Of a stretch of 64,000 bases of DNA, positions 46,655 to 59,158 are shown piece after piece. Within the stretch, counting starts at the first letter, position 1. Each line of letters begins with the position of its first letter. Under the pieces are notes generated by a model. The model was not told the DNA's origin. It searched no databases and saw only the letters and a program-made list of their open reading frames with translations. Origin of the DNA: Zerene cesonia (taxonomy: Eukaryota > Arthropoda > Insecta > Lepidoptera > Pieridae); contig NC_052127.1 of the NCBI RefSeq assembly GCF_012273895.1, positions 124,001-188,000 on the forward strand, written 5' to 3'. The translations under genes were made by a program, and so were the position numbers.

Positions 46655-47147
46655 TTTTGCTGAATATCTCTATATGTACAACATTTTTTTGTCACAATGT
46701 TAGCTATTATACTCCTCCAAAACGACTGAACGGATTCCCATGAAATAGTGAAAACAAAAAAAAAAAATGGTTGCCTGTAAAGTCGGTTTTACGGGCGAAG
46801 ATTTTACGTGACAATGTCTTTTTATTGATATGAATATTATTAAATTGTACAATAGGAACAAGGATTTGAATGAAAATAAGAATTGCACAAATTTTAACTA
46901 TAGAAAATATATTTTGTTTACTAAAAAGACAGAGACAGAGGCACAAGCACGCGCCGATTCAATGCGCCTAATTCTCTAGTACTGCACGCGCGGCGGACCG
47001 ATCATAGTTCGGTGACTCATCGTAACGTTACCGGGCGTTACACTTTTTCATGAGTGACTCCGAGCCGCAACCTAATTTAAGACGTTGTCACGTCAAAAAA
47101 CCTAAATGATAAGAGTTAGGTAGAACAGCATTTGCCGGGTCAGCTAG
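46655..47147 (+). mobile_element. Helitron family B split by a nested insertion
   Basis: The family B 5' half (TTAGCTATTATACTCCTCC...) ends near 46745 and the 3' half (CTAAATGATAAGAG ... GCCGGGTCAGCTAG) resumes near 47100. Between them is foreign DNA with imperfect inverted ends, TTTTACGTGACAATGTC and GACGTTGTCACGTCAAAA. Confidence 0.55.
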
Positions 47148-47734
47148 TCTATTATAAAAAATTCCAGGCATATCCAAAAACAATATTTCTTTATTTTGTA
47201 CTTACTTAAAAGGTCGTTCTTTGCCGGCCTTTTCAGTAGTAACTATCTGTACTGATGGTAAATAATCTCTTTGAATTATGACAATTCGAAAGCCCTGCTA
47301 TATAAATGTTACAGATGGGTTGTCAAACGCATACTTTAGGCAACACAAAACAAACAAATAATGACGATAAAGAAAATAGCGCCATGACTATTTCCATTGT
47401 ATGTTAATTTCTGACAACACACAAACTGTTTTAAACTTTATTACAACTAGTATACAGAGTAAAATTCAATATCTATTCCGAGTCCTGGTCTATAGAAAAT
47501 CAGAAAACCAACATAGATTCAACAAACTACGGTTTTCATTGGAGTGAATTCGAAAGTTTGATATTATCGTATTTGACCATATTTGTAAAATAGATGTTTG
47601 AATAGCATGTATGGTAGGTTTCTTCCTGCTTAAAAGATTGTCCATTAACCTTTCGTAACAGGTAGTAGGATCGATGTTTATTAAATTTCAATAAAATGTA
47701 TCACAATAATTTATACGGTACAGATAAACATTTT

Positions 47735-47880
47735 GCCTTCTTACATTTCCTTTTCTACCAGGTTGTCTGGCAGAGACTGCTGTTAGCAATAAGGCTGCCT
47801 TTTGTACGAAATATTAGTGAGTAATTATGTTGTATGAGGTTTGTTTTTTATTTTTGTATAATAGATTATAAAAAATAAAT
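47735..47880 (+). mobile_element. LINE 3' end
   Basis: ACCAGGTTGTCTGGCAGAG...GCAATAAGGCTGCCTTTTG, an A/T-rich tail and AATAAATAATG: the 3' untranslated pattern common to lepidopteran non-LTR elements. Confidence 0.5.
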
Positions 47881-47924
47881 AATGTATGCGATCACCAACT
47901 TGCCTGTACTTAAATATTAATAAT

Positions 47925-48012
47925 TTGAGAAATTTTTAAAGAATAGAAAATTGACGAAATTCAAACTCGTCATTTGCCCTACCGCGGCAAATCTCGGTCA
48001 CCCGATTAAATT
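47925..48012 (-). mobile_element. Decayed copy of the tRNA-like/fold-back repeat
   Basis: It has the same tail as the 38556 element (GAGAAATTTTTAAAGAATAG) followed by a degraded tRNA-like part (ATTCAAACTCG, CTCGGTCACCCG). It is cut off where a Helitron begins at 48017. Confidence 0.5.
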
Positions 48013-48016
48013 CATA

Positions 48017-48340
48017 TCCCTACTAATATTATAGATTCGAAAGTAGCTTTGTTTATCTGTCTGTCTGTTACGCTTTCACGCCTAAACTACAGAACCGATA
48101 TTGATAAAATTTGGTATGAAGATAGAACTGAACTTCTGAAAGGACTTAGGATACTTTTTATCGCGAAAAAAGGATAGAAAGGGTTAAAAGAGGGGATGAA
48201 AGTTTGTTTGAAAGTTCGTTATTGTCAATCCAATTTTGATAAAACTTAGTATGAAGATGGAGCTAAACGTGGGAAAGAATAAACCATACTTTTAATGCGA
48301 AGAAAATACTCCTTACCATGTCGCGCGGGCGAAAAGCTAG
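48017..48340 (+). mobile_element. Helitron-like family J, 324 bp
   Basis: TCCCTACTAATATTATAGAT start, CTGTCTGTCTGTTACGC, an internal second half resembling the first (AAATTTGGTATGAAGATAG / AAACTTAGTATGAAGATGG), and end GCGGGCGAAAAGCTAG. Confidence 0.55.
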
Positions 48341-48614
48341 TAAATGCATATGTGAAGATTGAAGAAAGTCTGTTGTGTCTTCACGCAAAAACAGCTGATT
48401 GGATCTGTATGTCTAATTGTATACTGATCACACATAACATAATGCTATAGTATTGTAGTCTGTTTTAGCGTATTGCTATTTTTACCGGGTATACACACGT
48501 AATTTACAATGTTGTTTGTTGAGTGTTTATTGTTTTTAGCAATAGCCCTTTTTGATACTTAGGCCTTGTCTTCAAGTTTAGTTACAATTATTAAAAACAA
48601 TGATATCTTCAGAA

Positions 48615-48804
48615 TCCTACTAATATTATAAATGCGAAAGTTTGCAAGGATTTGTGTGTGTTTGTTGCTCTTTCACGCAAAAACTACTGAACCGATTACA
48701 ATGAAATTTGGTATGTAGACAGCTGGACTACTGGACTAACATATAGGCAACTTTTTAACCCAATATTCCTACGGGATACAGACTTACGCAGGTGTTAGAA
48801 CTAG
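48615..48804 (+). mobile_element. Helitron family A, 3' end eroded
   Basis: Starts TCCTACTAATATTATAAATG. The GC-rich hairpin is partly lost, ending GTGTTAGAACTAG. It lies 24 bases before the SINE at 48829. Confidence 0.7.
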
Positions 48805-48828
48805 TTTTAAACAACCTTTATTACAACA

Positions 48829-49030
48829 CCGCCTCCTTGGTATAGTGGTTAACGCATGGGCGTAGAACCAAGGGGTCCTGGTTTCGACTCCCGGTGGGGA
48901 CGCACAAAAAAATTCTCATTCTGGTAGGACACAGAAGGCTGATCACCTACTTGTCAAGAAAATTCGATCAGTGAAATCTGATGTATATCATCTGCCCCAT
49001 ACCTCACTAGAGGACACGGGACTTCACTTA
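48829..49030 (+). mobile_element. tRNA-derived SINE with intact Pol III boxes
   Basis: The head CCTCCTTGGTATAGTGGTTA has an A box (TGGTATAGTGG) and a B box (GTTTCGACTCC, one mismatch). The body then runs ...GCTGATCACCTACTTGTC... to a 3' part ATCTGCCCCATACC and GGACACGGGACTTCACTT. Related bodies lie at 40615 and 685. Confidence 0.65.
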
Positions 49031-49462
49031 CTACAACACAGTCCTAACTAGGGAAAACGCGTTCGAACGGAAAAAGGGTTAACTGCAACATCTTTTATGA
49101 ATTTCAGAACATCAGAGATAAAAAATTAAACCCGTTTAATAACTCCGAGGCGTACATTTAATTTCGTTGTGCAAATAATTCGCGATTCAGTAAGCACAAG
49201 CTTGTACGCAGTATCGTTTAACCACAGATAATATAGCGTTCTCTGTTAACGGAATAAAACACTAATTATTTTCAAACCTTTCCTAATTTATTACAGCTAT
49301 ATAACCGAGCTACTGGATCCATGAGACAACGCCAGCGCCCATGAGCTATCACAAAACTGTTATAGCTTTTGTGGAGCTGTTGCCGGCTTGAAACTTCTTT
49401 AAAATGTTCTGTAGTTTTTTTACACTTATGGCTCCAACGCAATTCAGTAACTGAACTAAATA

Positions 49463-49650
49463 CTAGCTGTTCGCCCCGGCTTCGCCCGTGGTATATATAT
49501 AGCGTTTGTCACTCAGTGAAGATATAGCCTGCTAATTGTGTAAGATTTTTTTTAATCGGCCCAGCAGCGGCAGTTTTTGCGTGAAAACGTTACAAACATA
49601 CAAAAATATAAAAATACAAAAATACTAAAGTTTTCTCTTTACATTAGTGT
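49463..49650 (-). mobile_element. Helitron-like family C
   Basis: CTAGCTGTTCGCCCCGGCTT, GGTATATATATAGCG and a tail rich in ATACAAAAATA. The 5' end is approximate. Confidence 0.55.
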
Positions 49651-50449
49651 AAGCAAAATGTCGATAGATTCATTTTTGAGAAAATTTTTCAACTTATTTA
49701 ATTAAAATTTAAAGGATTTCTATAAATAAAAAATCTATCCAAGGTACATGAAAGGTTTAAGGGAGCGTTTCTACTTTAAATGTCCAATAACATTAACAAA
49801 AAGTGGATCAGATATCCATAAGATATGCTAAGAGGTATATTGTCAGGTGTCGTGGAGGTCAACCATTCCAAATATATCCACAAGAACACATCGCAGCCAT
49901 TCTTGTCTAGTTCAACAATACCTTAAAATAAAACCTGAATCCGTGCCTTTTAACTCGGCTGCGATTTTTGCGCAGTTCCACAACTCTTTTTTCACAATAA
50001 AAGCTTTCGGCGAAATGACAAAAACCCAAAAGTTGGTGGAAGTTCTCAAAGTATCATTGTCGCTGCAGTGTTCACATAGGCGTGCTAATTTTTTAGAATG
50101 CAGTTCATACTCGAGTGGGGTTTAATTTAATTATCTTTTAGTTGGTTTGCTTGTTGTGTTCTGATGTTTTACTGTTTCTGATTTTTTTTGCTGATTCTTT
50201 TGTCCGAACTTACACGAGAATAAACACAATCCGTATTGCTAAGCGTAAAACTCGAGAACGGCTCAACCAATCGGTTAATTCTTTTTTTATGTTTTTAATA
50301 AGGTACAAGGAAGATTGTTATGAAGATTAAAAGTCACCACGGGTGAAGTCGGGACGGACCGCTGGTTATAAATAAATTCGTTTAAACTAATGTTAATATT
50401 GTTGTTTATAACATAGATAACATCGAAGTTGGTCATCACGACATGGTGT

Positions 50450-50618
50450 AGACTATAGAGCAAAGTCGCTTCCCGCGTCCATCTTTAAAACTACGCATCG
50501 GATATTGACGGTATTTTTAATAGATAGAGTGATTCAATATAAGATTTATGTTTATGAATAATGACATCTATATAACCACTCCGAATTTAACGCGTGCGAA
50601 GTCGCGGGCAAAACCTAA
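50450..50618 (+). mobile_element. Helitron-like family H
   Basis: GCAAAGTCGCTTCCCGCGTC, CGGATATTGACGG, ACCACTCCGAATTTAACGCG and end CTAA. A short reverse fragment lies at 54760-54820. Confidence 0.55.
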
Positions 50619-50960
50619 TGATTTTATATTTATCAGATAACTCAAATCATTAAATGAATATGTCAAATAGAACAAGATTTATACGCTATATTTCTATATA
50701 TGTTTTTAAAATATCCGAAGTGTAATGTAAACTCATTATAAATAGCTAAGGTAGGAAAGAAGTGACAGCTAAAAAGCGAATTCAACAGCTTCGAATGCAA
50801 TATATGTTATTGATGAATCTGAAAATAACATCAGCTGAATGCGTTCGTATGAAAAATGGATACAAATCGAAGGTTCAATTCTTAAACGATAAATGGGTCA
50901 CATTGCTTAATTTTTGGCAAAGGAACGCTTACAAAAAGCTCTGCCAAATACCTCCATAAA

Positions 50961-53356
50961 GTATGATTCATTATAATGGCGATTTTTTTTTATCAAATCA
51001 TAGTTTCCTAACTTTGTATTCTCGTGAATAATATAATTTATTCGATTGCGCTTTATTATCTTTCTATTATTAATAGCATTGATATAATTGTAATACAGTA
51101 AAATGACTCTATTACAATTAATAAGTGAATTCCTATGCAGGAATCGAATCCAGGACTCTTCAATACCACGTTCGCATTAACCATCGTACATCAAGGAACA
51201 ACACATGTTTTAATTCGATTCTTTTAGTAATATAATCTTCCGTTAGTAAGCGAAGCACGCGAGGCTGCACCGTTTGTTAATTTAGTTTGCGCCAAAACGA
51301 CGCTAGTAATTAGAGATCTTCAGATTAATCAGAGCTAAATTATAGCCAGGAATGTAAACCGATCGGTCAACTGATCGCTTTACTGGTTGACCAACTGATT
51401 GTATATTTTTTTAATTTTCGTTGGTTCTTTGGAAGATTCTCGATTCGAAGGTCAGGAAATTAATTTAAATATCGAACGAACTTTCGCCAATGAAAAATAA
51501 AACTCTATTAGGTGTTGAAACTTCTTCAACTAATAAATGATTTCAGATTTTTAAGCGATCTTTAAGTATCGTAACCTAATTTGTTATCGCTGATCCCTAG
51601 AAACTTTAATTATTTTTCGCTTTTGTCAGAGGCAGTTTAACTGACCAGATTTAAAGATTTTAACTCAGTATTGAACGTGCGTCTAATTCATCTTGTTTTT
51701 ATCAAACGTTCACAATACACTTGTCTCTTATGACAAGTTCATCAACCAGTCAACCAACTAGTTGCTATACTTGTCTAGAACTCGTGTATATCAAATATCT
51801 GCATGCGGGAACAAAGAACAGTGACATGCACCGCATTAAATCTCGTCTCCCGAGCTTGCACTACGTTCTGAAGGATTCAAAATATGTTGATTGGTGCATT
51901 GCTATATAAACAATGGCAGCTTTGCATCTAGAATATGTACGTCAAGAATATTTGACAAATAGTTCAATTGCTTCAATCACAAGTTGCATATCTAATCTTT
52001 TATGGCATGCTAAAGGAATATATTATACAGATATTAAATTGAACATTTATGTAGTGACCTACAAAAACCTATGTTTGCTTGATTATTGAGCATACAACAC
52101 GACATTTTATAATTGTTAACTTATTTACAAAATGTATATTTTATTAATATAAACGATGTATGTGCAGTTATTGAAATTAAAACAAATAGGTTTTAATAGT
52201 TTATGAGAATTTAGAATACTTCCCTTTGAAAGTCTCTGTCTTATACGATTACTTTAGTTTTGTACAAGTTACAGAACATGGTTTTTATTTAACTTTCTAT
52301 TTAAAGATACACTTAATATTGTATGTGCGTTAATAGTAGAACATTGATGTAAGTTACCTATTTACTTTATCAATAAAAATATACAAAATAGACATTACTA
52401 ATACAAAAACTACTAGAAATCCTCGGTAAAGAGACTTTAAAAGACTTATCCATGGATATTATTCACATAAAATCACAACTCAATTTTACAAAAAACTGAT
52501 AAAATTGTTTGAAAGCATAATAAATGGTCATGTAACGAAAAAGTGGAATAGAGATCCTGTCCTGGAAGTCCGTTAAAACATTAATTTTTCCACTGACATC
52601 AAATATACGCACTAGTAGATTCACATTATTGTAATATTCATGTGTTATTTTGTCTTAGCTGATGAATGGATAGATATATATTTATATCCTGCTTATATTT
52701 CAGCGATAAAGACTGTTTAAAACGGTGGATGTTAGTGGAGTCAAAAATAACTGAACGGAGCTGTATGACAATACGTAAGCTTTGTACCCGGATACTAATC
52801 AGATAATAAAATCCAAATATTTTATGAAAATTTTGATATGACATGATATACAAAAATATAGTGATAAGGTCGCCTAATAAATTGAACTTTTTTTTTAATG
52901 CAAACAATCTTGCTGAGGAGTTAAATAAATAAATAGTGTCACAGTAGTCTAGTCGCAGCGAAGAGGTAACCTGACACTTGTTATGAATAACGAGTTATCT
53001 ACTTCTATCTTCTAATATTGCATCAACCTTTTATGTCAGTTTTTATTCCTTGTGTGATAAGGATATATTATTGTTACATATTGTTTTGTTGTTATGTATA
53101 ACGTTACTTAGGTATAATAATTTCACGTCATAATCTGAGTGTTCTGATCATATTTACAATTGAAATATATAGTTCTCATTGTATAATGTTCATTTAAATT
53201 GTATTAAAATTCAATGAATATTCATACATTCATGCCTATAATAATTCATGATTTACACAACTCCCTTTCCTAATAATGCAAAATGTGTACAAAAAGTTTA
53301 AGCCACTGAAAAGCTTTTCATTTTGAAGATATGAGAAGTACGGACGCGTATAATAT
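50961..53356. other. Intergenic, no gene seen
   Basis: AT-rich. A small inverted pair, GGTCAAC / GTTGACC, lies near 51375-51402. Open frames are short and unsupported. Confidence 0.5.
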
Positions 53357-53620
53357 TAGAAAGAAAGAAAGAAAGAAAGAAAATACTTTTAATCACAAAT
53401 ACAACTTACAATTAATACATTTTGAGAATAACAACAAAAAAAAATAAAAAAAATAAAAATAAAAATTACATTTTTTTACATTTGGAAGTATTTGTGATTG
53501 GGGGACTCCTCAGCATTTGCCTCTCCATATTAGTGGAGAGGCGCCGGTTTTCAGTAGCCCCCTCAACTGGCTACGCTTGGAGCACCAGAACGGTCTTTTG
53601 AGTGGGAAAATAGATAGCAT
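53357..53620 (-). mobile_element. Probable LINE 3' end with (TTTC)n tail
   Basis: A GC-rich block (GGGGGACTCCTCAGC, AACTGGCTACGCTTGGAGC) runs into an A/T tail and ends in (GAAA)n, that is (TTTC)n on the minus strand. An inverted pair AATCACAAATAC / GTATTTGTGATT lies inside. Confidence 0.35.
53359..53383. repeat. (GAAA)n microsatellite
   Basis: Six GAAA units forming the tail of a LINE-like 3' end. Confidence 0.9.
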
Positions 53621-54235
53621 AAACGTTATTAATATAATATAATTTTGTGACAGGTGAATAAAGGTATAGACAATATTAACAATTCATAATATATACATAA
53701 AAAATTATACATAAGATACATACATACATAAGATAAAGAATTAGTAATTTTTGATTAAAAGGAAAAATTACTAATTATTAAAAAGTTTTAGTCCCGTATT
53801 AAGTGAAAAAGAAGGCTTCACTGTCATGTGAGTTGCGGTTTTTTCTTCGGTTTCATAAACATTATTGTTTGCTTCAAGAGACGGAGTACTAATGAACATT
53901 TTACTTATGAATTCTTTATTACAAGTTGATTATAATATTTTAATATGTTTGTTTAAATATCCACAATTATTTGACATAATATATGAGCCTATCATGGATA
54001 CTTTTCAGTTTAAGGCTTGCTTATTACATATTCTTCAGTATCAATTAACATCACAAATAATACATAAACAAGAAAATATTTATTTCCAAGAAAAATACTG
54101 TCTTCTTACATTACATGGAAAAATTTATTTAAAAAAATCATAACCTTAAGAAAAATCTTCCTCTGCTTTAAAAATTATTTATATCCACAACCTATTGAAT
54201 TTTAACTGGAACGCTAAGCCATGGCAGCAATAATC

Positions 54236-54303
54236 GACGTAGCCGTAGCTCCGTAGAGTTAGCACGTAGCGCGTAGCACGTAGCTCGTAGCTCGTAGCTT
54301 GTA
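54236..54303. repeat. CGTAGC-type short tandem repeat
   Basis: About nine imperfect 6-11 base units around CGTAGC (GCACGTAGC, GCGCGTAGC, TCGTAGC). Confidence 0.7.
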
Positions 54304-54925
54304 TTATTCTAACCCACTCAGAGGATTTATTAAGGATTTATTAATTCTACTCACTAGTCCGTATTGCTTGTATTGGCCAAATGAAAAGTGTATGTTGTTT
54401 TTATTTTCGTCACGTACGGTATCACATCTGTACTTTGTTTTTATGTCTCTTTCTTTGTAGCTCTCGCTCTCGCAAATCAAATTTATTTGAAATTCGAAAT
54501 GTATCTTTTCAATATGAATAAGACACGTCCGCAGACGGGTCCTAACGGTGGAGGTGATTGTATAATCTGTATTATGCTAGGGCAGACAGATTTTGACGAT
54601 TTTTTTTTTAAATTGATATGGCTAATTCTAAAATACGATGCTTCGATACGTAATGTTTTTATCATTTACAATCTTTTGGCCGCGGCTTTGCACGCTTTAA
54701 ATTCGATGTAGTTTATTAGTTGTTATAAAACATATAAACCTTCCCCTTGAATCACGCTATCTATTAAAAAAACCGTCTACAAAATCCGTTGCGTAGTTTT
54801 AAGATCTAATCATACATACATACATAGGGTCAGACAGGGAAATGACTTTTCTTTGTACTTTGTAATGATATTAAAATATTACGCTTATATTTATATATAA
54901 TTAGAAAAGAGCTTACTCCTTTCTT

Positions 54926-55045
54926 AAAGGCTGGCAACACACACACACCACACCCCTGGTATTGTGGGTGTAACTGGGCGACGTGGAGCACTTAACATCA
55001 GGTGACTCGCCTGCTCGCTTACCTGCTCTATCACATAAAAAAAAT
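54926..55045 (+). mobile_element. SINE-like 3' end with A-rich tail
   Basis: AAAGGCTGGCAACACACAC, GGAGCACTTAACATCAGGTG, ACTCGCCTGCTCGC and CATAAAAAAAATAAAAAAA. The 3' logic resembles the poly(A)-SINE but with a different body. Confidence 0.4.
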
Positions 55046-55537
55046 AAAAAAAAGTTAACCTTTCATACAAGAATAATAAATATAAGGTCTAATACGTATG
55101 TAATTAATTGAAACAAATGACTTCCTAATAATAATGTTGAAATATTTTAAAAAGTACCAATTATTTTTCGGATCATCATCATCATCATATACTGCCCACT
55201 GCTGGGACACGAACTCCTATGAGGCATTTTCGAATAATATTTACAACAATACTCGTAAACAAACAACACGTCTCGCTAAACCACCTTCGTAAATTTCAAT
55301 CGCTTTATCCAAAGTTAAACGATTAAAAAGCAAACACAATTCGAAACTCGGATTTCGCGACCAGATCCAATTTAATTTTATGGCTCTTAACTTCTATGTG
55401 TGTCGTAATGTTAAATGATGCGTTTTCCTTACGAGAAATAAGATTTAACTGCGTAGTGAGGTAAGTCAAAATTTGCCCGTAATAAAAAACAAATTATCGT
55501 TAAATATACGCATTGAAAGAATAATGTATAATTTATC

Positions 55538-55705
55538 ATCATCAGCCTATATGTGTTTCCACTGTGGGACAAAGGCCTAATCCCTCATGGATTAAGCCTT
55601 ACCCAACACTACTGCTAAATGCAAATTTATAAGTGTCACATGTCAAACATTTTGGTTATATCGCGATGTTTTCTTTTACGGATAGTTTATTCTTTAAATC
55701 TGTAT
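55538..55705 (-). mobile_element. Diverged GATGAT-tail SINE
   Basis: ATCATCATCAGCCTATATG, CACTGTGGGACAAAGGCCT and GCGATGTTTTCTTTTACGG match the family in reverse. A short partial copy also sits near 55170-55235. Confidence 0.5.
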
Positions 55706-56327
55706 TTGTAGTATAGTTAATGAATTTGATTGTTCCATTGGCTACGCATATCTATGGAACTACTGGGCTGATTATTTTACCTTTGGTTTTGCACGTGATC
55801 AATGATGCAATAGGCTATGAATATAAACAATCTATAGCATCCGGGTATATACCACAGATTAACCCAGGATGGACCGGTAGTCAGTGAATAAAAAGTTCTC
55901 TTCCTCCTTCAAATTTTATATTATATTGAATATTGGACCTGGCAATATCAAACAATACTTTTTGTCTCAAATAACTTAATTTTTTTGTTAAATAGTAAAC
56001 TTATAAACACCAGGTTCCTGAATCACAAAGTTAATAAACACAAAAATGCACAGTTTCCTCTCTACTAGAGAATACCACAGAATATTTAGATTCTAAAATT
56101 TCTGTATCACAGTTTTTATTAAAATAAAACCAATATTTATTTAATGCCATCATATAAGTAATTAAGAATCTGTTATTTTTCTAGTGTACACTAAATCTTA
56201 AATAATAATAAGATACGACTGTAGTTATGCCTGGGTAGTGTATAAAAAAACTTGTTTTTTTCTACTTAAAGCTTACAAATTAACTGCATTACAAATATTA
56301 ATTAACATTTGCATAACAAACTGTATA

Positions 56328-56524
56328 TCCTACTAATATTATACATGCGAAAGTTTATAAGGATGTGTGTGTGTTTGTTACTATTTCACGCAAAAACTAC
56401 TGAACCGATTGCAATGAAATTTGCTACGTAGACAGCTGGACAACTGGAATAACACGTAGGCAAATTTTATCCCAATATTCTTACGGGATACGGACTTACG
56501 CGGGTGAATCCCGGGCGTAGCTAG
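56328..56524 (+). mobile_element. Helitron family A
   Basis: Starts TCCTACTAATATTATACATG and ends CCCGGGCGTAGCTAG; complete. Confidence 0.73.
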
Positions 56525-57002
56525 TATATAGATACATCTGTATACTCTCGCAAACAGCTTAAGTGTCTCCAGCTAAGATTTCAGGATAAATCCGTCGTTA
56601 GCAGCGGACTAATTCCTTTCTTTCCACGCTATTATTTAGTGGTAATTTTTTAACTCATTCCAGCGCTCGAATGACCGCCTGTAAGTCCGAAAGCTTTCAG
56701 CTGGGCTCCCTAATGTTATGTTTTTGGGTCAAGTTGTCGGACCTCGTGTGACTTAATTTAGTTCTTTGAACTATTTATAATTAATGGCAGGGAATATAGA
56801 GGATGTAATTAATGATTTGCAGTTTTCTTTGCATTTTAATGGGTTTTACATGTTTGTTTACACATGTTTTATTTTTCGATTGTATGAGTATTGATAAAAA
56901 TTATGGTGATAATAAATGAGTCGAATCATATCTAAATGATGACTCATGTTTCATTCCAAACCAAATAAAGATAACATTTTTTACGTTGAAGAATTGGCTT
57001 CG

Positions 57003-57160
57003 TCATTTTTTTATAGATCTGGTGTTCCACCTGGTGGTAAGAGATCGCCATTATTTCTGCAAATGCGTTTCCCACTTTAAGGGATGAAGGATACGAAAAG
57101 GATTGCCCCGTTGCGAACTGGTCCAATTCGTGCCGAAGCGTTCTCGAACCCTACATTAAA
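57003..57160 (-). mobile_element. Degraded poly(A)-SINE
   Basis: TTTTTTTATAGATCTGGTG, CACCTGGTGGTAAGAGATCGCC and GTCCAATTCGTGCCGAAGCG match the two ends of the family in reverse, with a reduced middle. Confidence 0.5.
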
Positions 57161-57481
57161 AAATACAGAACATAAACGAATTAATATTTCTTTACTAACA
57201 AACAAATCAATCAACACGAAATATATTTGTTAAAATCTTGGAAAATGGACATTTAAAAATAAAGCGCTTTCCAAACAAGCCTGATTGAAATTTTTGATAA
57301 ACTAATTACTTCATAAACCGATTCAGAATTTATTCTATTTTGCATACTATTTTAATAATTGGCATACTATATACATTTGTATTAATGTTTTCAATAAATT
57401 TTGAGTTATTTAATGAAGTAAGAGATGAAAAAATGGACTTAACTTGACAAATTTGCCTACAAATCCATTAAATTGAAGACA

Positions 57482-57681
57482 TCCTACTAATATTATAAAT
57501 GCGAAAATTTGTAAGGATGTGTGTGCGTTTGTTGTTCTTTCACGCAAAGACTACTGAACCGATTGCAATGAAATTTGGTACGTAGACAGCTGGACAACTG
57601 GAATAACATATAGGCAACTTTTTATCCCGATATTCCTACGGGATACGGACTTACGCGGGTGAAACCGCGGGGCGCAGCTAG
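57482..57681 (+). mobile_element. Helitron family A, consensus-like copy
   Basis: A 200 bp copy that looks closest to consensus, including ACGCGGGTGAAACCGCGGGG (hairpin CGCGG/CCGCG) before GCGCAGCTAG. Confidence 0.78.
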
Positions 57682-58930
57682 TCTGAAATAAGTTATGAAT
57701 GATGTTTTCTTCGTTTTATTTTCCTACATAAAGAAACATCACTTCGTATAAAAGCATAAATAACATAAATTTCCACGTCGAGATATACGTGTTACATAAC
57801 ACCTTACGAATTAGTTCGCATCCAAAAAAGTTCAAGACACACATTTCACTTGTAACTTGTTTGAACGAAATCCCATTAATATTTCAACAGTTATGACAGA
57901 TCTTGACAATATGAGAAATCAGATTGTCTTCCATGGACCAGTTGGGAAACAAGTCTAGCGATTTATCCAGATATCCTTTGCGGATTTTCGCTTGCCGGGC
58001 GGCTGGCCTCAGTCGCTTCCGAACCGTCGTAGGGGTTGCTCGCTACCTTGCCCCATAAAATAATCCTTCTCCCAAAACCTTACAAAATAACATAAAACTA
58101 ATGCTAAATCATCCCAACAAACGCATGCTAAAAGCTTCTAAATTGAATTAATAGAAAAACATTTGAATCTACAGGTGGGCGTCGCGAATACTCTCGAAAT
58201 TTTTATTCAATTTAAACTCTTGGGTTTCCAAATATCGTGGGCTGTTGTTTCGTGTGCTGTGATAAGTAGTTTTGTTGCTTTATTGTTGTTAATAGGTGTA
58301 AGTGGATGTTGCATTCGTTATAAGGTAAATTTAGAGTAAAGAACAATGACTTACCCCAGAAAGTTTTACCCCGAAATATTTTCATAGATTTACGTTTATA
58401 TAACGAAATTGATATAGTAATTTATAATTTAATTTTAAGATAGTTTTTTTTTTTGTGAAATTCCAACATTTTTTACTTCCAAATTTAAACGTTTGTTTTT
58501 AAACTATATACTTATAATTATAATAGTTTGATAATATTTGCATTACAAATTAAGCATATTTGGAATTACCAAATTGTTATAGAAATTACCACGTATTTTT
58601 TAATCATATTGTTAAATCAATCAAAAAGTTTTAGCGTGAATTTGCTTCAACGTAAGAAACATAATATATACATACCATGGAATTTTTAAAGATATAACAA
58701 TTAATATAGATATTAAAAAAAAAATTAATACTTGAGTTTTCAACTTTTGTATTTTATGATTATGGTGGAATCAACTTAAATTATTTATTATTTAAATAAC
58801 ATATTTATTTACATATATTTTTCTTCATTGAGTTGAAACAGTGCTGATCAGATTTTATTTTTTTAAATAAATTTTGACTATACAAGCATGTGTGTTCTTG
58901 TTGTTTATTTTTCAAATAAAAAGCACCAGT
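57682..58930. other. Intergenic with one GC-richer patch
   Basis: 57960-58060 is GC-rich and not matched elsewhere in the window. The rest is AT-rich with no coding signal. Confidence 0.45.
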
Positions 58931-59089
58931 CTTATTTTTTATTTTTGAGTAGCTGGACCGTGCTGTTTCACCCGCAGACGATGCCGCGGATAAAATATAT
59001 TTTTCTAGCACAAATGTTATTGTAGTATATAAAATACATCACTGCAAAGTATCATCAATATCCGTTTAATGTTTTTCGCGTGAACGAGT

Positions 59090-59158
59090 AACAAACGTGT
59101 ACGTTTGCTACGAACGAGTAACAAACGTGTACGTAACGTATGGATGTATCCATACGTT
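59090..59158. repeat. Short tandem duplication plus palindrome
   Basis: ACGAGTAACAAACGTGTACG occurs twice, 29 bases apart, followed by the palindrome AACGTATGGA-TGTA-TCCATACGTT. Confidence 0.8.

Noticed and set aside
48829..48905. A functional tRNA gene on the plus strand
   Set aside because: It carries Pol III boxes but continues into a SINE body found elsewhere in the window.
53865..54143. A 92-codon plus-strand protein-coding gene
   Set aside because: AT-rich composition, no ATG-supported start I can favour, no motif, no splice context.
54388..54711. A 107-codon plus-strand gene with a hydrophobic start
   Set aside because: Hydrophobicity follows from T-rich codons. There is no family motif, and a Helitron fragment follows at once.
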